51,521 bases of DNA from an uncultured bacterium (GCA_949286885.1 CASEEG010000052.1:1-51521), one strand, 5' to 3'; positions 1 to 8,593 are shown, numbered from the stretch's first letter. Numbers and translations are program-made. Notes: a model not told the origin generated them from the letters alone.

Positions 1-215
1 CGTACGACCCTGAACAAAATATTGAGGGCGGAGTTAAATATTTAAAAAGTATGCTAAATCGTTTTAACAACGACCCAAAACTAGCGCTTGCCGCTTATAA
101 TGCAGGCCCCGGTGCAGTTCAAAAATACGGAGATATTCCACCATATAAAGAAACACAAAATTATGTAAAAAATATTTTAGCCTCTTATGAAGCAATAAAA
201 GGAGGCAAAATATGA
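1..215 (+). CDS. Lytic transglycosylase (SLT family), 3' end only
   Basis: This is the C-terminal 70 residues of a protein truncated by the window edge; the reading frame starts at base 3 and the stop is at 213-215. The segment contains [10 protein letters not shown], a hallmark of the SLT/goose-lysozyme-like transglycosylase fold that cleaves peptidoglycan glycan strands, followed by a P[12 protein letters not shown] stretch also typical of this family. The stop overlaps the flgF start as ATGA, so it is the upstream member of the flagellar operon and translationally coupled to it. By inference it may cut peptidoglycan for rod passage, since the FlgJ-type protein downstream has no muramidase domain. 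The N-terminus and any signal peptide lie outside the window. Confidence 0.85.
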   Translation, partial: YDPEQNIEGGVKYLKSMLNRFNNDPKLALAAYNAGPGAVQKYGDIPPYKETQNYVKNILASYEAIKGGKI

Positions 216-1090
216 TTACAAGAGGTCTTGAAGCCGCAACAAAAGGTATGATGTCGCTTTTAAAGCAGGAAGACGTTAACGCAAACAATCTTGCAAACGT
301 TAATACCGTAGGTTTTAAAAAGACGAATATTACTTTTAAAGATTTAATGCAGGCTGATGTTGAAGTTAAAAAAGTTCCTTTTACAAACAATCCTAAAGAT
401 ACGGATTTTATAAGAGTTGGAAGTTTAAGTCTGGGCAACGCTGCAGATAGAACCTATATTGATTTTTCTCAAGGCGGATTAATTACAACCGGAAACAAAC
501 TTGATGTCGGTATTCAAGGCAGCGGTTTCTTTAAAATAAGACATCAAGAAGTACCTGACAATGTAGCTTATGATGAAAAAAATTATTATTACACACGTGC
601 AGGTAACTTTCAAATAACAGATGATTATTACCTTGTAACAAAAGAAGGTGATTGGGTTATGGACACGCAAAACAGGAGAATAAGACTTGTACTAAATCCT
701 GAAGAAGAAGAATTTAACCCAAATAACAGAATTGATTACTTAAAAGACTTAAACATAGGCGAAAACGGGGTAATTCAAGTTACAAATCCAAATACCGCAA
801 GAACATTGCAACAAATTCAAGTTGTTGATTTTAATGACAAAACTCTTTTAAGCGCACAGTTGGGAGAGGGAAAATTTATTCAGGATGAAGGAATTGATGC
901 AGGTATGCATCAGGCAAACAACACTGCAAGACTGCAACAGGGAATGCTTGAGAGTTCAAATACAAACACAATTTATGAAATGATAAATACAATAACTGTC
1001 ACACGCTCTTATGAAGCTATGGCAAAAGTAGTTAAAACACAGGGTGACACAGTATCACAGGCAATAAACATAGGTGTCATAAAAGGCTAA
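212..1090 (+). CDS. flgF: Flagellar basal-body rod protein, FlgF-like
   Basis: Structural subunit of the proximal rod, exported by the flagellar type III apparatus. The N-terminus has the rod/hook family motif [14 protein letters not shown] (residues 24-37). The C-terminal ~45 residues (from the QQGMLESSN stretch onward, including [16 protein letters not shown]) form the conserved heptad-rich helix that packs in the rod core. At 292 residues it is somewhat longer than typical FlgF (~250). The ATG overlaps the transglycosylase stop and is preceded by AAAGGAGG, a strong ribosome binding site. Choice of FlgF over FlgG rests on the more canonical FlgG immediately downstream; both belong to one family, so the exact name is the less certain part. 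Confidence 0.88.
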   Translation: MITRGLEAATKGMMSLLKQEDVNANNLANVNTVGFKKTNITFKDLMQADVEVKKVPFTNNPKDTDFIRVGSLSLGNAADRTYIDFSQGGLITTGNKLDVGIQGSGFFKIRHQEVPDNVAYDEKNYYYTRAGNFQITDDYYLVTKEGDWVMDTQNRRIRLVLNPEEEEFNPNNRIDYLKDLNIGENGVIQVTNPNTARTLQQIQVVDFNDKTLLSAQLGEGKFIQDEGIDAGMHQANNTARLQQGMLESSNTNTIYEMINTITVTRSYEAMAKVVKTQGDTVSQAINIGVIKG

Positions 1091-1108
1091 GGGAGTTAGG
1101 AAAATAAA

Positions 1109-1894
1109 ATGCTAAGATCACTACACACAGCAGCAACAGGTATGATAGCACAACAAACAAATCTTGATGTTATCGCAAACAACATGGCAAACGTTAATAC
1201 CTACGGTTACAAAAAAGTTCGTGCCGAATTTCAGGATTTAATCTATCAAACAGAGCGTGCAGCAGGCGCACAAATGGGACAAGGTACATATCAGCCTGTC
1301 GGTGTTGAAATAGGTCTTGGTGTAAAAACAGCAGCAACATCAAGAATTTTTACAACAGGTATTATGCAATCAACGGGCAGAAACCTTGATGTTGCAATAG
1401 AAGGTGATGGATTTTTCCAAATAACACTCGATGACGGTACAATAGCCTACACCCGTGATGGTTCTTTTAAGATGGATGCCAACGGCTCACTTACTACAAC
1501 AGATGGTTACCAGCTTATGCCGCCTGTTCAAATTCCGCAAAATACAAAAGAAATTACCATAACCCCGCAAGGCATGGTATACGTTAAAGTAGGCGCACAG
1601 CCCGAACAAACTCAAGTAGGACAATTGCAAATTGTAAAATTCCAAAACAACTCCGGTCTTGCTGCTACAGGACACAATTTATACCTTGAAACACCGGCTT
1701 CAGGCGTACCTGTTCCGGGTATTGCAGGTCAAGACGGCTACGGCACAATACAACAATACTTTGTTGAAGGCTCAAATGTACAAACAGTTGAGGAAATGAT
1801 TGCGCTAATTAAAGCAGAACGTGCTTTTGAATCAAACTCAAAAATAATTACATCGGCTTCAAATATCCTACAGGTAACAAATAATCTTCAATAA
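1109..1894 (+). CDS. flgG: Flagellar distal rod protein FlgG
   Basis: Subunit of the distal rod, the drive-shaft section that passes through the P and L rings. It has the family N-terminal motif IANNMANVNTYGYKK (residues 22-36), the central GRNLDVAIEGDGFFQI segment typical of FlgG, and the conserved C-terminal helix (VEEMIALIKAERAFESNSK). Its length of 261 residues equals the usual FlgG length of about 260. It sits 18 bases after flgF and 2 bases before flgA in the same operon. The match to FlgG is strong along the full length, with no gaps or missing sections. Confidence 0.95.
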   Translation: MLRSLHTAATGMIAQQTNLDVIANNMANVNTYGYKKVRAEFQDLIYQTERAAGAQMGQGTYQPVGVEIGLGVKTAATSRIFTTGIMQSTGRNLDVAIEGDGFFQITLDDGTIAYTRDGSFKMDANGSLTTTDGYQLMPPVQIPQNTKEITITPQGMVYVKVGAQPEQTQVGQLQIVKFQNNSGLAATGHNLYLETPASGVPVPGIAGQDGYGTIQQYFVEGSNVQTVEEMIALIKAERAFESNSKIITSASNILQVTNNLQ

Positions 1895-1896
1895 TT

Positions 1897-2619
1897 ATGA
1901 AAAATAAAACAATAAAAAGTTTAATATCATTATTTATTCTCGCCCTTAGCATATCAAGCGTCAGTGCGTATACTTTAAGCAGAGAAAATCTTGAAGCACA
2001 AATTAAAAATCAAATTAAAGCACAAACGCAAAAACAAGTTGATGACTTAGGTGGCGGTGAAATTGAAGTAAAAATTTTAAACATGCCACAAGGTAACATT
2101 GAAACAAAAAATAAACCAACTATAAAAGTTGATTTCAACAATAACGGATTTTTAAGCAGAGATTTAAAAAGAGTGAGTATTTACGATGGAAATACCTTTA
2201 TAAAATCCTTCCCGATAAGCGTAAATACTCTTGTTTACAGAGATGTTCTATGTGCAAACAATCCAATTGTAAGAGAACAAAATATCACAATTTCAAATTC
2301 ATCGGTTAAAAGGAGCGAGATAGGACAGTATTTAGGGCAAACCATTGATACATTTCCTAAAAATCCTCTTGTAGCAACAAGAAATATCCAAAAAGGGACA
2401 GTAATTTTAAAAAATTATGTAAAATCAAAACCTGATGTACTAAAAGACTCCACGATAAACATTATTTTTAAATCAAAAGATAATTTAAAAATAACAATAG
2501 ACGGAAAAGCCCTAAAAGAGGGAAGTATAGGAGACAACATTCTGGTTAAAAGTCTAAAATACAACAAGGTATACAATGCAACAGTAAGCAATAAAAACGA
2601 AGCAACAGTTAGAATTTAA
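1897..2619 (+). CDS. flgA: Flagella basal-body P-ring formation chaperone FlgA
   Basis: Periplasmic chaperone for assembly of the FlgI P ring. An N-terminal signal peptide is visible (a Lys-rich start, then a hydrophobic stretch to about residue 24, ending VSA). The C-terminal two thirds resembles the FlgA/SAF domain: PLVATRNIQKGTVILKNYV, and then VLVKSLKYNKVYNATVSNK in slightly altered form. The ATG is only two bases after the flgG stop with no obvious ribosome binding site, so translation is probably coupled. Sequence conservation of FlgA is always low; operon position between flgG and flgH supports the assignment. Confidence 0.85.
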   Translation: MKNKTIKSLISLFILALSISSVSAYTLSRENLEAQIKNQIKAQTQKQVDDLGGGEIEVKILNMPQGNIETKNKPTIKVDFNNNGFLSRDLKRVSIYDGNTFIKSFPISVNTLVYRDVLCANNPIVREQNITISNSSVKRSEIGQYLGQTIDTFPKNPLVATRNIQKGTVILKNYVKSKPDVLKDSTINIIFKSKDNLKITIDGKALKEGSIGDNILVKSLKYNKVYNATVSNKNEATVRI

Positions 2620-2630
2620 AGGATAAAAGG

Positions 2631-3245
2631 ATGATAAAAAAGTTAGCAGTTACATTATGTTTTACAGCTCTTATTGCAGGAGTCGCAAACGCAGAAAGTC
2701 TTTTTTCACTAAATGCCACACAATCAAGCTTTATTGAACCAAGACCGCTGTATAGCTCAGTTCGTGCAAGAAATGTCGGTGATCTTGTTACTATTGTAAT
2801 TGATGAAGTCCCGACATTAACTGATTCCGGCGTATATAAAACAGAAAAAACTTCAAGCATTCTTGAAAACTTATCAAATGCAATCAATACAATATTTAAA
2901 ACAAATTTAAAAGGCGCACTGAACGGAACAAGCGGAACAATCTCGGTATCAGGCTCTACAAACACACAAAGGGCACTTGGTATTCAGGATAAAGTCGCAG
3001 TACAGGTTATACAACTTTTACCTAACGGCAACCTGCTGGTACAAGGCAAAAAAAGTCTTGTTAATGCAAACGAACGTGTAGACCTTTTAGTTTCAGGTAT
3101 TATCGACCCGAGATGGATTGACCAGCAAGGCGAAATCAGTTCAAATCAAGTTGCCAATCTGCAATTTGCAATGAGCGGAGCAGGTACAGTTTCAAGAGGT
3201 CAAAACGAAGGCGTATTATATCGCTTCATGAGATATATTTTCTAA
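2631..3245 (+). CDS. flgH: Flagellar L-ring protein FlgH
   Basis: Forms the L ring in the outer membrane that acts as a bushing for the rod, so its presence implies a two-membrane cell. The family signature is seen in VGDLVTIVIDE, and later in LLPNGNLLVQGKK and VSGIIDPRWI. The length of 204 residues is slightly below the usual ~220-230. The leader peptide ends GVANA-ES and has no lipobox cysteine at the cleavage site, unlike the lipoprotein FlgH of enterobacteria; cleavage by signal peptidase I is inferred. An AAAGGA ribosome binding site lies just upstream of the ATG. It is flanked by flgA and flgI, the standard order. Confidence 0.93.
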   Translation: MIKKLAVTLCFTALIAGVANAESLFSLNATQSSFIEPRPLYSSVRARNVGDLVTIVIDEVPTLTDSGVYKTEKTSSILENLSNAINTIFKTNLKGALNGTSGTISVSGSTNTQRALGIQDKVAVQVIQLLPNGNLLVQGKKSLVNANERVDLLVSGIIDPRWIDQQGEISSNQVANLQFAMSGAGTVSRGQNEGVLYRFMRYIF

Positions 3246-3265
3246 TTATAAAAAGGATGACACAA

Positions 3266-4378
3266 GTGTTTAAAAAACTTATTTCAACAGCAATTATATT
3301 GGCATTTTGTTTGCTAAATACAGGAGCAGCAAACGCAATAAGCGCACAAAGCGTAAGGATTAAAGACATTACGCACATTAAAGGTGTAAGAGAAAACCAG
3401 GTTGTCGGTTACGGTCTTGTTGTAGGTCTGCAAAATACAGGCGACAACTCACGCCACACGCAAATGACAAACCAATTGCTATTACAAAACTTAGGTATGG
3501 CAATTGACCAATCAAACTACATCCAAAAAGGTGCGTCGGCTGCAGTAATTGTTACAGCAACAATTCCACCCTTTGCAAAAAACGGCGACAGGGTTGATGT
3601 TGTAGTATCTGCTATGGCGGATGCTAAAAGTCTTGAAGGCGGCGTGCTTGTTCAAACTCAATTAAGAGCTCCAAACGGTGAAATCGTTGCCGTTGCACAA
3701 GGACCGCTATCTGTTGGAGGCGCAAGTGCAAAATCAGGCGGTTCAAGCTCAAGAACTGCAATTACAACAACAGGCAGAGTCCCGGGAGGCGCCATAATTG
3801 AAAGAGATATTATAAGCGCAATTGGTGATGAAAATTCACTAACACTTATTTTAGATCAAGCAGATTACACAATGGCAGCGCAAATTGCAAATATAATCTC
3901 AAGAAACGTATCTGAGGCTATTGCAGTTGATGGCGGGAGTATAAAAGTTACAATCCCGCAAAGGTACCTTACGGATAGAATTGCATTTATCTCAATCCTT
4001 GAAAATATCAGGGTAAACGCACCAAGAGAAAGAGCTAAGGTTATAATCAACGAAAGAACAGGAACTGTTGTAATAGGAGCAGATGCAAGACTAATGCCCG
4101 CAGCAGTTGCTCATGGCGGTATAACCGTTACAATTCAAGCTTACAATGACGTATCTCAACCTGCACCTTTCTCGCAAGGTCAAACGGTTGGTGTTACAAA
4201 CACTCAAATTGATATTGAAAAGAAAGAGGGCAGCCTTGTTGAAATGAAGGCAAATTCAACCTTAGGCGAACTTGTTAATGCACTAAATTCAATTGGGGTA
4301 ACGCCAACGGATTTAATTGCAATATTACAGGCACTCAGGATGTCAGGAAGTTTACAAGCAGAATTGCAAATAATTTAA
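3266..4378 (+). CDS. flgI: Flagellar P-ring protein FlgI
   Basis: Forms the periplasmic P ring around the distal rod, anchored in peptidoglycan. A signal peptide ends near GAANA, followed by the classic FlgI segment with VRIKDI, NQVVGYGLVVGLQNTGD, and later GRVPGGAIIERDI. Length is about 370 residues, as usual for FlgI. I prefer a GTG start at 3266, because the AAAAGG ribosome binding site (3251-3256) is then nine bases away; an ATG at 3257 in the same frame touches the ribosome binding site directly and would add only three residues. It lies in the flagellar operon between flgH and the FlgJ-type gene. Confidence 0.94.
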   Translation: MFKKLISTAIILAFCLLNTGAANAISAQSVRIKDITHIKGVRENQVVGYGLVVGLQNTGDNSRHTQMTNQLLLQNLGMAIDQSNYIQKGASAAVIVTATIPPFAKNGDRVDVVVSAMADAKSLEGGVLVQTQLRAPNGEIVAVAQGPLSVGGASAKSGGSSSRTAITTTGRVPGGAIIERDIISAIGDENSLTLILDQADYTMAAQIANIISRNVSEAIAVDGGSIKVTIPQRYLTDRIAFISILENIRVNAPRERAKVIINERTGTVVIGADARLMPAAVAHGGITVTIQAYNDVSQPAPFSQGQTVGVTNTQIDIEKKEGSLVEMKANSTLGELVNALNSIGVTPTDLIAILQALRMSGSLQAELQII

Positions 4379-4386
4379 GGTTAAAA

Positions 4387-4758
4387 ATGAGCGATAATTT
4401 TTACACAACTCAAAACTATATACCGCAAAGTTACTCTCAAGGCGGAGATTACGATTTTATCAACACCGTTCGAGCAACAGGTACTCAAAGGCAACAGTTA
4501 AAGAAAATCGCAAAAGAGTTTGAAGCGATACTTGTTTCAAAAATGCTGACACAAATGGACAAAACCGTAGACAGAGAAAACTCAATGTTTGGGGAATCAA
4601 AATATATGGACAATTTTAAATCTATATTTTTTAATCAAATAGGTAGAGATGTTGCAAACTCTCCTACATCAAACATTGGTTTTGCAAAACAACTATACGC
4701 ACAAATGGAAAAATCAGTTCCGGCTGAAGCTGGTGATTTAGAAGATATTACAGGATAA
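4387..4758 (+). CDS. flgJ: Rod-binding protein, FlgJ N-terminal-type (no muramidase domain)
   Basis: Rod-cap/scaffold protein that promotes rod assembly. Residues ~35-105 match the Rod-binding domain: KKIAKEFEAILVSKMLTQM, then MFGESKYMDNFKSIFFNQIGRDVAN and GFAKQLY. The protein stops at 123 residues, so the C-terminal glucosaminidase/muramidase domain found in enterobacterial FlgJ (about 310 residues) is absent. Many bacteria have this short form and use a separate transglycosylase; the SLT enzyme at the start of this operon is the obvious partner by position. The gene is eight bases after flgI and four bases before the next ORF. Confidence 0.88.
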   Translation: MSDNFYTTQNYIPQSYSQGGDYDFINTVRATGTQRQQLKKIAKEFEAILVSKMLTQMDKTVDRENSMFGESKYMDNFKSIFFNQIGRDVANSPTSNIGFAKQLYAQMEKSVPAEAGDLEDITG

Positions 4759-4761
4759 AAA

Positions 4762-5049
4762 ATGAATATTTCAACAAATACAAATCAAATAGCAGATACT
4801 CAAGCACTTAATCGTATATTTTATAACTATGCGGTTAAATCTGCACAAAACATTCAAAAAACAACACCAACGGAAACACTAAACACTAAAGAAGACGACA
4901 TTAAACTCGCACAAGATGACATTTTTAAAGGGATAGACATTGATGACATTAAAAAGTCCGCACAATCAATAGGTGAAGAAATAACCGACGAGGACATTAA
5001 ATACGGACTAACGTATGGAAGAAGCGTGCTTGCAGATTATAGCGCATAA
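4762..5049 (+). CDS. Small hypothetical protein in the usual flgM position
   Basis: A 95-residue, acidic, mostly helical protein that I do not recognise by sequence. The N-terminal half is polar (TNTNQIADTQ, then NRIFYNYAVKSAQN) and the C-terminal half ends with DEDIKYGLTYGRSVLADYSA. In many bacteria the gene between flgJ and flgN/flgK encodes FlgM, the anti-sigma-28 factor, which has similar size and a C-terminal helix repeat. Similarity to FlgM here is positional and in general character only; the FlgM C-terminal pattern is not convincing. It is tightly packed in the operon (four bases after flgJ, eight before flgN). Confidence 0.75.
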   Translation: MNISTNTNQIADTQALNRIFYNYAVKSAQNIQKTTPTETLNTKEDDIKLAQDDIFKGIDIDDIKKSAQSIGEEITDEDIKYGLTYGRSVLADYSA

Positions 5050-5057
5050 GGATGAAA

Positions 5058-5459
5058 ATGAGCGAAATAACTTTTGAGAAAATAAAAGAAAGTTACATAA
5101 CAATAAAAACACTTCTTGAGCAAAAACAAGAAGCGTTAATTAAAAAAGACCTTGAAGGTCTTGCAAATTGCGATGAAAAACTAATCTGTGCTTACAATGA
5201 AATAAAAGTAATATACGAACATAAAGAAAATTTAAACCTTACACAGGAACAAAAAAACGAATTAAATGAAATAACCGCAACAATAGGACATTTACAGAAA
5301 AATAACGAGGTGTTAATAACACACTCGCTCAATGTTATAAATAAAATATTTGAGGGAATTTTAAATATAACGTCTGCAAAAAATGCAGACTACAATCATT
5401 TGGGCAAGAAAAATCAGGAAAGCAGTCTTGATATTTCTTCAATCACGGAAGAAGCCTAA
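5058..5459 (+). CDS. flgN: FlgN-like flagellar export chaperone
   Basis: A helical protein of about 133 residues matching FlgN-type chaperones, which hold the hook-associated proteins FlgK and FlgL before export. The features are a long amphipathic N-terminal helix with TIKTLLEQKQEALIKKDLEGL, a repeated heptad pattern, and a disordered C-terminus. The assignment leans on position directly upstream of flgK and flgL. The ATG at 5058 is preferred because AAGG (5048-5051) is then six bases away; an in-frame ATG at 5052 abuts the ribosome binding site. Family conservation is low, so confidence in the name is moderate. Confidence 0.75.
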   Translation: MSEITFEKIKESYITIKTLLEQKQEALIKKDLEGLANCDEKLICAYNEIKVIYEHKENLNLTQEQKNELNEITATIGHLQKNNEVLITHSLNVINKIFEGILNITSAKNADYNHLGKKNQESSLDISSITEEA

Positions 5460-5476
5460 GTTTAAAAGGAGTTAAT

Positions 5477-7021
5477 ATGACAATAAACCAAACAATGAAT
5501 ATTAGCAGAGAGTCCATGAATAACTATCAACACGCACTTGCAGTAGTTTCTCATAACATTGCAAACCAAAATGTTGACGGTTATATTAAATTGCGTGCCG
5601 ACTTTGCCACAAATCCGACATACAGCTACGGAAACAATGTATACAGTAATATTAGAGGCTTAAACGGTGCATGTATTTCCCAAATCACAAGTTATGCAAA
5701 TAATGCTGCTGCAAACTCTGCTCGTGAAGCTAACTCGGGCGCACAATATTACTATACGCTTGATTCCATAATGGGACAATTGGGCGAAATATCAAATGAA
5801 CTTGGTGATGACGGATTGCAAGCAACACTTGCTGATTTCTTCTCTGCTGCACAAAATTTAAGTGCAAATCCTACAGACCCGTCAGCAAGAAGAATTTATA
5901 TTGAAAGTGCACAAAGTGTCGCAATGAAATTTAACTCGGTTGCAAAATCTCTTGATAATTTACAAGAACAGCTGGTAGGCAACTGGCAACAACCTGCAAC
6001 CATTGAAAACAGCGACATTTATATGAGCGTGCAAGACTTTAACCAAAAACTTGAAAGATTAACCGAAATAAACAAACAAATTGTTGTACAAGGCGTAGAC
6101 AATTCCGCAGGACTTATTAATGAAAGAGAAAATCTGCTTAATGATATGTCTGCTTATGTAGATTTAAATGTTGAATACAACAAAAACGGCTCGGTTGACG
6201 TCAAAATGGGCGATATAAAACTTGTTGCAGGTGCAGAACAACAATTGAAATTAAATGTTGTAACAGGAGATGCAACAACACCGGCGATTATTCAAGTTGA
6301 AAAAATGGATGGTACTTTAGTACACTCGAACGCAAATTCTGAGGTATCAGGCGGTCAATTAGGCGCAATCCTTGATATCGTCAATCAATCCGATGACGGC
6401 TTAATAACAATAAGCGGTATGCGGGCAAAAATTGATGAAATGGCAAGCACTTTTGCAACTGAAGTAAACAATATACAAACTTTTGTTGATGGTACAACTC
6501 AAGCAATGGCACTGAGTGTTGACCCTGCAACAGGACAACAAATTCTTGTACCTTCAACAGAACCTATATTTAACATTACAAATCCAATAACAGCAGACAG
6601 TATCAGTGTTAACCAAAATATAATTAATGACCCCAATCTTATTGCAACTGCAAGGGTTGATACATCTGTTGACGGTTGGGAAAATAACGTCGGAAATACC
6701 GATAACATTGTTGCAACCGCGCAATTAAGAGACAAAAAGACAATGAGCACTTTTGGCGGCGAAAACAATGTTACTTTTGAAGGCTTTTTAACTTATTACA
6801 GCGGTGAAGTAGGCTTGCAGCAAAGCGATATAAAAGGTAAATTTGACACTGCAAACACACTTAATGATTCAGCACAAACAAATTTGCAAAGCATAACAGG
6901 TGTTAACCTTGATGAAGAGCTTGCTGATATGATTAAATTCCAAAGAGGATATGAGGCTTCAGCGAGAGTATTTAACACAGCAAATGAGATATATCAACTG
7001 CTTGTTACGCTTGGAGAATAA
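5477..7021 (+). CDS. flgK: Flagellar hook-associated protein 1, FlgK
   Basis: First hook-filament junction protein. The N-terminus carries the rod/hook motif HNIANQNVDGYIKLRAD, followed by the FlgK-type region with LADFFSAAQNLSANPTDPSARR and VNEREN-like LINERENLLNDMS. The C-terminus has the expected helix (LDEELADMIKFQRGYEASARVFNTANEIYQLLVTL). Its 514 residues fit the 450-650 range of the family. It is preceded by an AAAAGGAG ribosome binding site and lies 12 bases before flgL. The variable middle (~250-400) is unlike standard models, as is normal for surface-exposed domains. Confidence 0.95.
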   Translation: MTINQTMNISRESMNNYQHALAVVSHNIANQNVDGYIKLRADFATNPTYSYGNNVYSNIRGLNGACISQITSYANNAAANSAREANSGAQYYYTLDSIMGQLGEISNELGDDGLQATLADFFSAAQNLSANPTDPSARRIYIESAQSVAMKFNSVAKSLDNLQEQLVGNWQQPATIENSDIYMSVQDFNQKLERLTEINKQIVVQGVDNSAGLINERENLLNDMSAYVDLNVEYNKNGSVDVKMGDIKLVAGAEQQLKLNVVTGDATTPAIIQVEKMDGTLVHSNANSEVSGGQLGAILDIVNQSDDGLITISGMRAKIDEMASTFATEVNNIQTFVDGTTQAMALSVDPATGQQILVPSTEPIFNITNPITADSISVNQNIINDPNLIATARVDTSVDGWENNVGNTDNIVATAQLRDKKTMSTFGGENNVTFEGFLTYYSGEVGLQQSDIKGKFDTANTLNDSAQTNLQSITGVNLDEELADMIKFQRGYEASARVFNTANEIYQLLVTLGE

Positions 7022-7032
7022 GGAAATAAATT

Positions 7033-7947
7033 ATGGGCATAAGAATAACAACTCAAATGACTTCTAATTTAATGTTGACAAATATGAATAAAAATTTGTC
7101 AAACATCTATAATACTTATGAACAAATAACATCAGGCAAAAAACTGACATCCGTTGGACAAAATCCATCTGACGGAACAAAAGTTATGAAGTATAACAAA
7201 CAGTTGGGACAACTTGATGACTGGTCAAAAAATATTGAAACCGCAAAAGATGAACTTAACCAATCATACGATACTTTAGGGCTAATTCAAGAAAACATGC
7301 AAAGAATAAACGAACTTGCAATTCAGGCTGCAAACTCTTTTAACTCTGAAGACAGTCTTCAAGCAATTCGTGATGAAGTAGAACAAAGAACACGTACAAT
7401 TGCTCAACTTGCAAATACAAAATATCAAGACAAGTATATTTTCTCGGGTTCAAATACCGATACTATACCATACTCACTTGATGAGGACTTAAATGTTACA
7501 TACTCGGGAACATCACAAGATGGCAATTGGGAAAGAAACATTGAAATATCAGAAGGCGTTACAATGCCATTAAATATTAACGGTCAAGAAATATTTGGCG
7601 ATGAAAACGGCGGAATTTTTGCCACCTTAAAGCAATTAAACGATGCTTTAGCAAACCCTGATATGGATATACAAGCCATAAGCGACTGTATAACACCTGT
7701 TCAAAACGGGATTAAAAATATAACAAGCGCTCAAGCAGTTATATCAAGCAGAGTCCAAAGGCTTGACGCTACAAGTTCAATAAATGATAACGTTACACTC
7801 GGCATAACCGAAATGAAATCAAATCTGGAAGACACAGACTTAGCGGAAGCTGCAACACAGCTTATGATGTACCAAACTGCACTTCAAGCATCACTTCAAG
7901 CAGGCGCTACAATAATGCAGCAAGCAACGCTTTTAAACTACATTTAA
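7033..7947 (+). CDS. flgL: Flagellar hook-associated protein 3, FlgL
   Basis: Second hook-filament junction protein, related to flagellin. The N-terminal flagellin-type helix contains MTSNLMLTNMNKNLSNIYNTYEQITSGKKL, abbreviated here as the MTSNLML and EQITSGKKL elements, and GQNPSDGTKVMKYNKQLG, then FSGSNTDTIPY typical of FlgL. The C-terminal helix ends with YQTALQASLQAGATIMQQATLLNYI. Length is 304 residues, close to the 290-320 typical of FlgL. It is the last gene of the flagellar operon; a hairpin plus T-run follows it, and infC is convergent 56 bases away. Confidence 0.95.
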   Translation: MGIRITTQMTSNLMLTNMNKNLSNIYNTYEQITSGKKLTSVGQNPSDGTKVMKYNKQLGQLDDWSKNIETAKDELNQSYDTLGLIQENMQRINELAIQAANSFNSEDSLQAIRDEVEQRTRTIAQLANTKYQDKYIFSGSNTDTIPYSLDEDLNVTYSGTSQDGNWERNIEISEGVTMPLNINGQEIFGDENGGIFATLKQLNDALANPDMDIQAISDCITPVQNGIKNITSAQAVISSRVQRLDATSSINDNVTLGITEMKSNLEDTDLAEAATQLMMYQTALQASLQAGATIMQQATLLNYI

Positions 7948-7971
7948 TTAAACATATAAACTTACCATTTT

Positions 7972-8005
7972 TAGGCCTTTTGTCTTGGCGAAGGGCTATT
8001 TTTTT
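7972..8005 (+). terminator. Possible terminator of the flagellar operon
   Basis: An imperfect hairpin with arms TAGGCCTTT and AAGGGCTA (one mismatch) is followed by a run of seven T on the plus strand. It lies 25 bases after the flgL stop. The T-run overlaps the last bases of the convergent infC gene, so the site is compact. The stem is short, so support is moderate. Confidence 0.45.
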
Positions 8006-8534
8006 ATTTTGCAGAAGGCGCCAAGACCATAACAACATTTCTGCCCTCAAGCGCAGGGGCTTTTTCAAGATTAAATGTATTTTCTTCAAATTCAGACAAA
8101 AACTTATTTGCAAGGTCTAATGCCAACTTATTATGCTGCATCTCACGACCTCTTAACATAACAACGACTTTAACTTTGTTACCTGAAGCAATAAATTTTT
8201 TGGCACTTTTTAGACGAACCTCATAATCATGAGTGTCAATTTTATAGCGCATCTTAACTTCTTTAACATCAATTGTGTGTTGCTTTTTGCGAGCTTCTTT
8301 TGCACGCTTTTCGGTTTCGTACTTATATTTACCCCAGTCCATTATCTTTGCAACCGGAGGGGACTGATTAGGGGAAACAACAACTAAATCCAAATCTTTT
8401 TCTTTTGCCATCTCTAGCGCTTTACTTGTAGCGACAAGCCCGTGGTTTGTGCCATTATCGTCAATGAGTCTTACTTCCTTTGCTCTGATTTTTTCATTGA
8501 CTAATTCTTTTTGAGCCTTGATTTCTTTGTTAAT
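8004..8534 (-). CDS. infC: Translation initiation factor IF-3, AUU start codon
   Basis: Binds the 30S subunit and polices start-codon and initiator-tRNA selection. From the first ATG (8411) only 135 residues are read, which lacks most of the N-terminal domain. Extending upstream in frame adds 41 codons including VNEKIRAKEVRLIDDNGTNH, the standard IF-3 N-terminus, and reaches an ATT at 8534-8532. This ATT has AAGGAG (8548-8543) eight bases upstream, so it is the real start, giving 176 residues. An AUU start on infC is the classic autoregulatory device, since IF-3 itself discriminates against AUU. The usual downstream genes rpmI and rplT are absent here; the gene ends against convergent flgL. 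Confidence 0.95.
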   Translation of the reverse strand: MNKEIKAQKELVNEKIRAKEVRLIDDNGTNHGLVATSKALEMAKEKDLDLVVVSPNQSPPVAKIMDWGKYKYETEKRAKEARKKQHTIDVKEVKMRYKIDTHDYEVRLKSAKKFIASGNKVKVVVMLRGREMQHNKLALDLANKFLSEFEENTFNLEKAPALEGRNVVMVLAPSAK

Positions 8535-8542
8535 TGTTGTAT

Positions 8543-8548
8543 CTCCTT
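8543..8548 (-). promoter_or_regulatory. Ribosome binding site that fixes the infC AUU start
   Basis: AAGGAG on the minus strand, eight bases before the ATT start of infC. There is no in-frame ATG or GTG with comparable placement, so this site decides the start codon. Confidence 0.85.
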
Positions 8549-8593
8549 ATTATATTGTAACTTTTAAATATTATCACAAATTTTTATTTTTGC

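Noticed and set aside
4762-5049. Naming the 95-residue protein FlgM
   Set aside because: Only position supports it; the FlgM C-terminal pattern is not convincing.
8004-8411. IF-3 as a truncated 135-residue protein
   Set aside because: The missing N-terminus is present in frame upstream and starts at AUU with a ribosome binding site.
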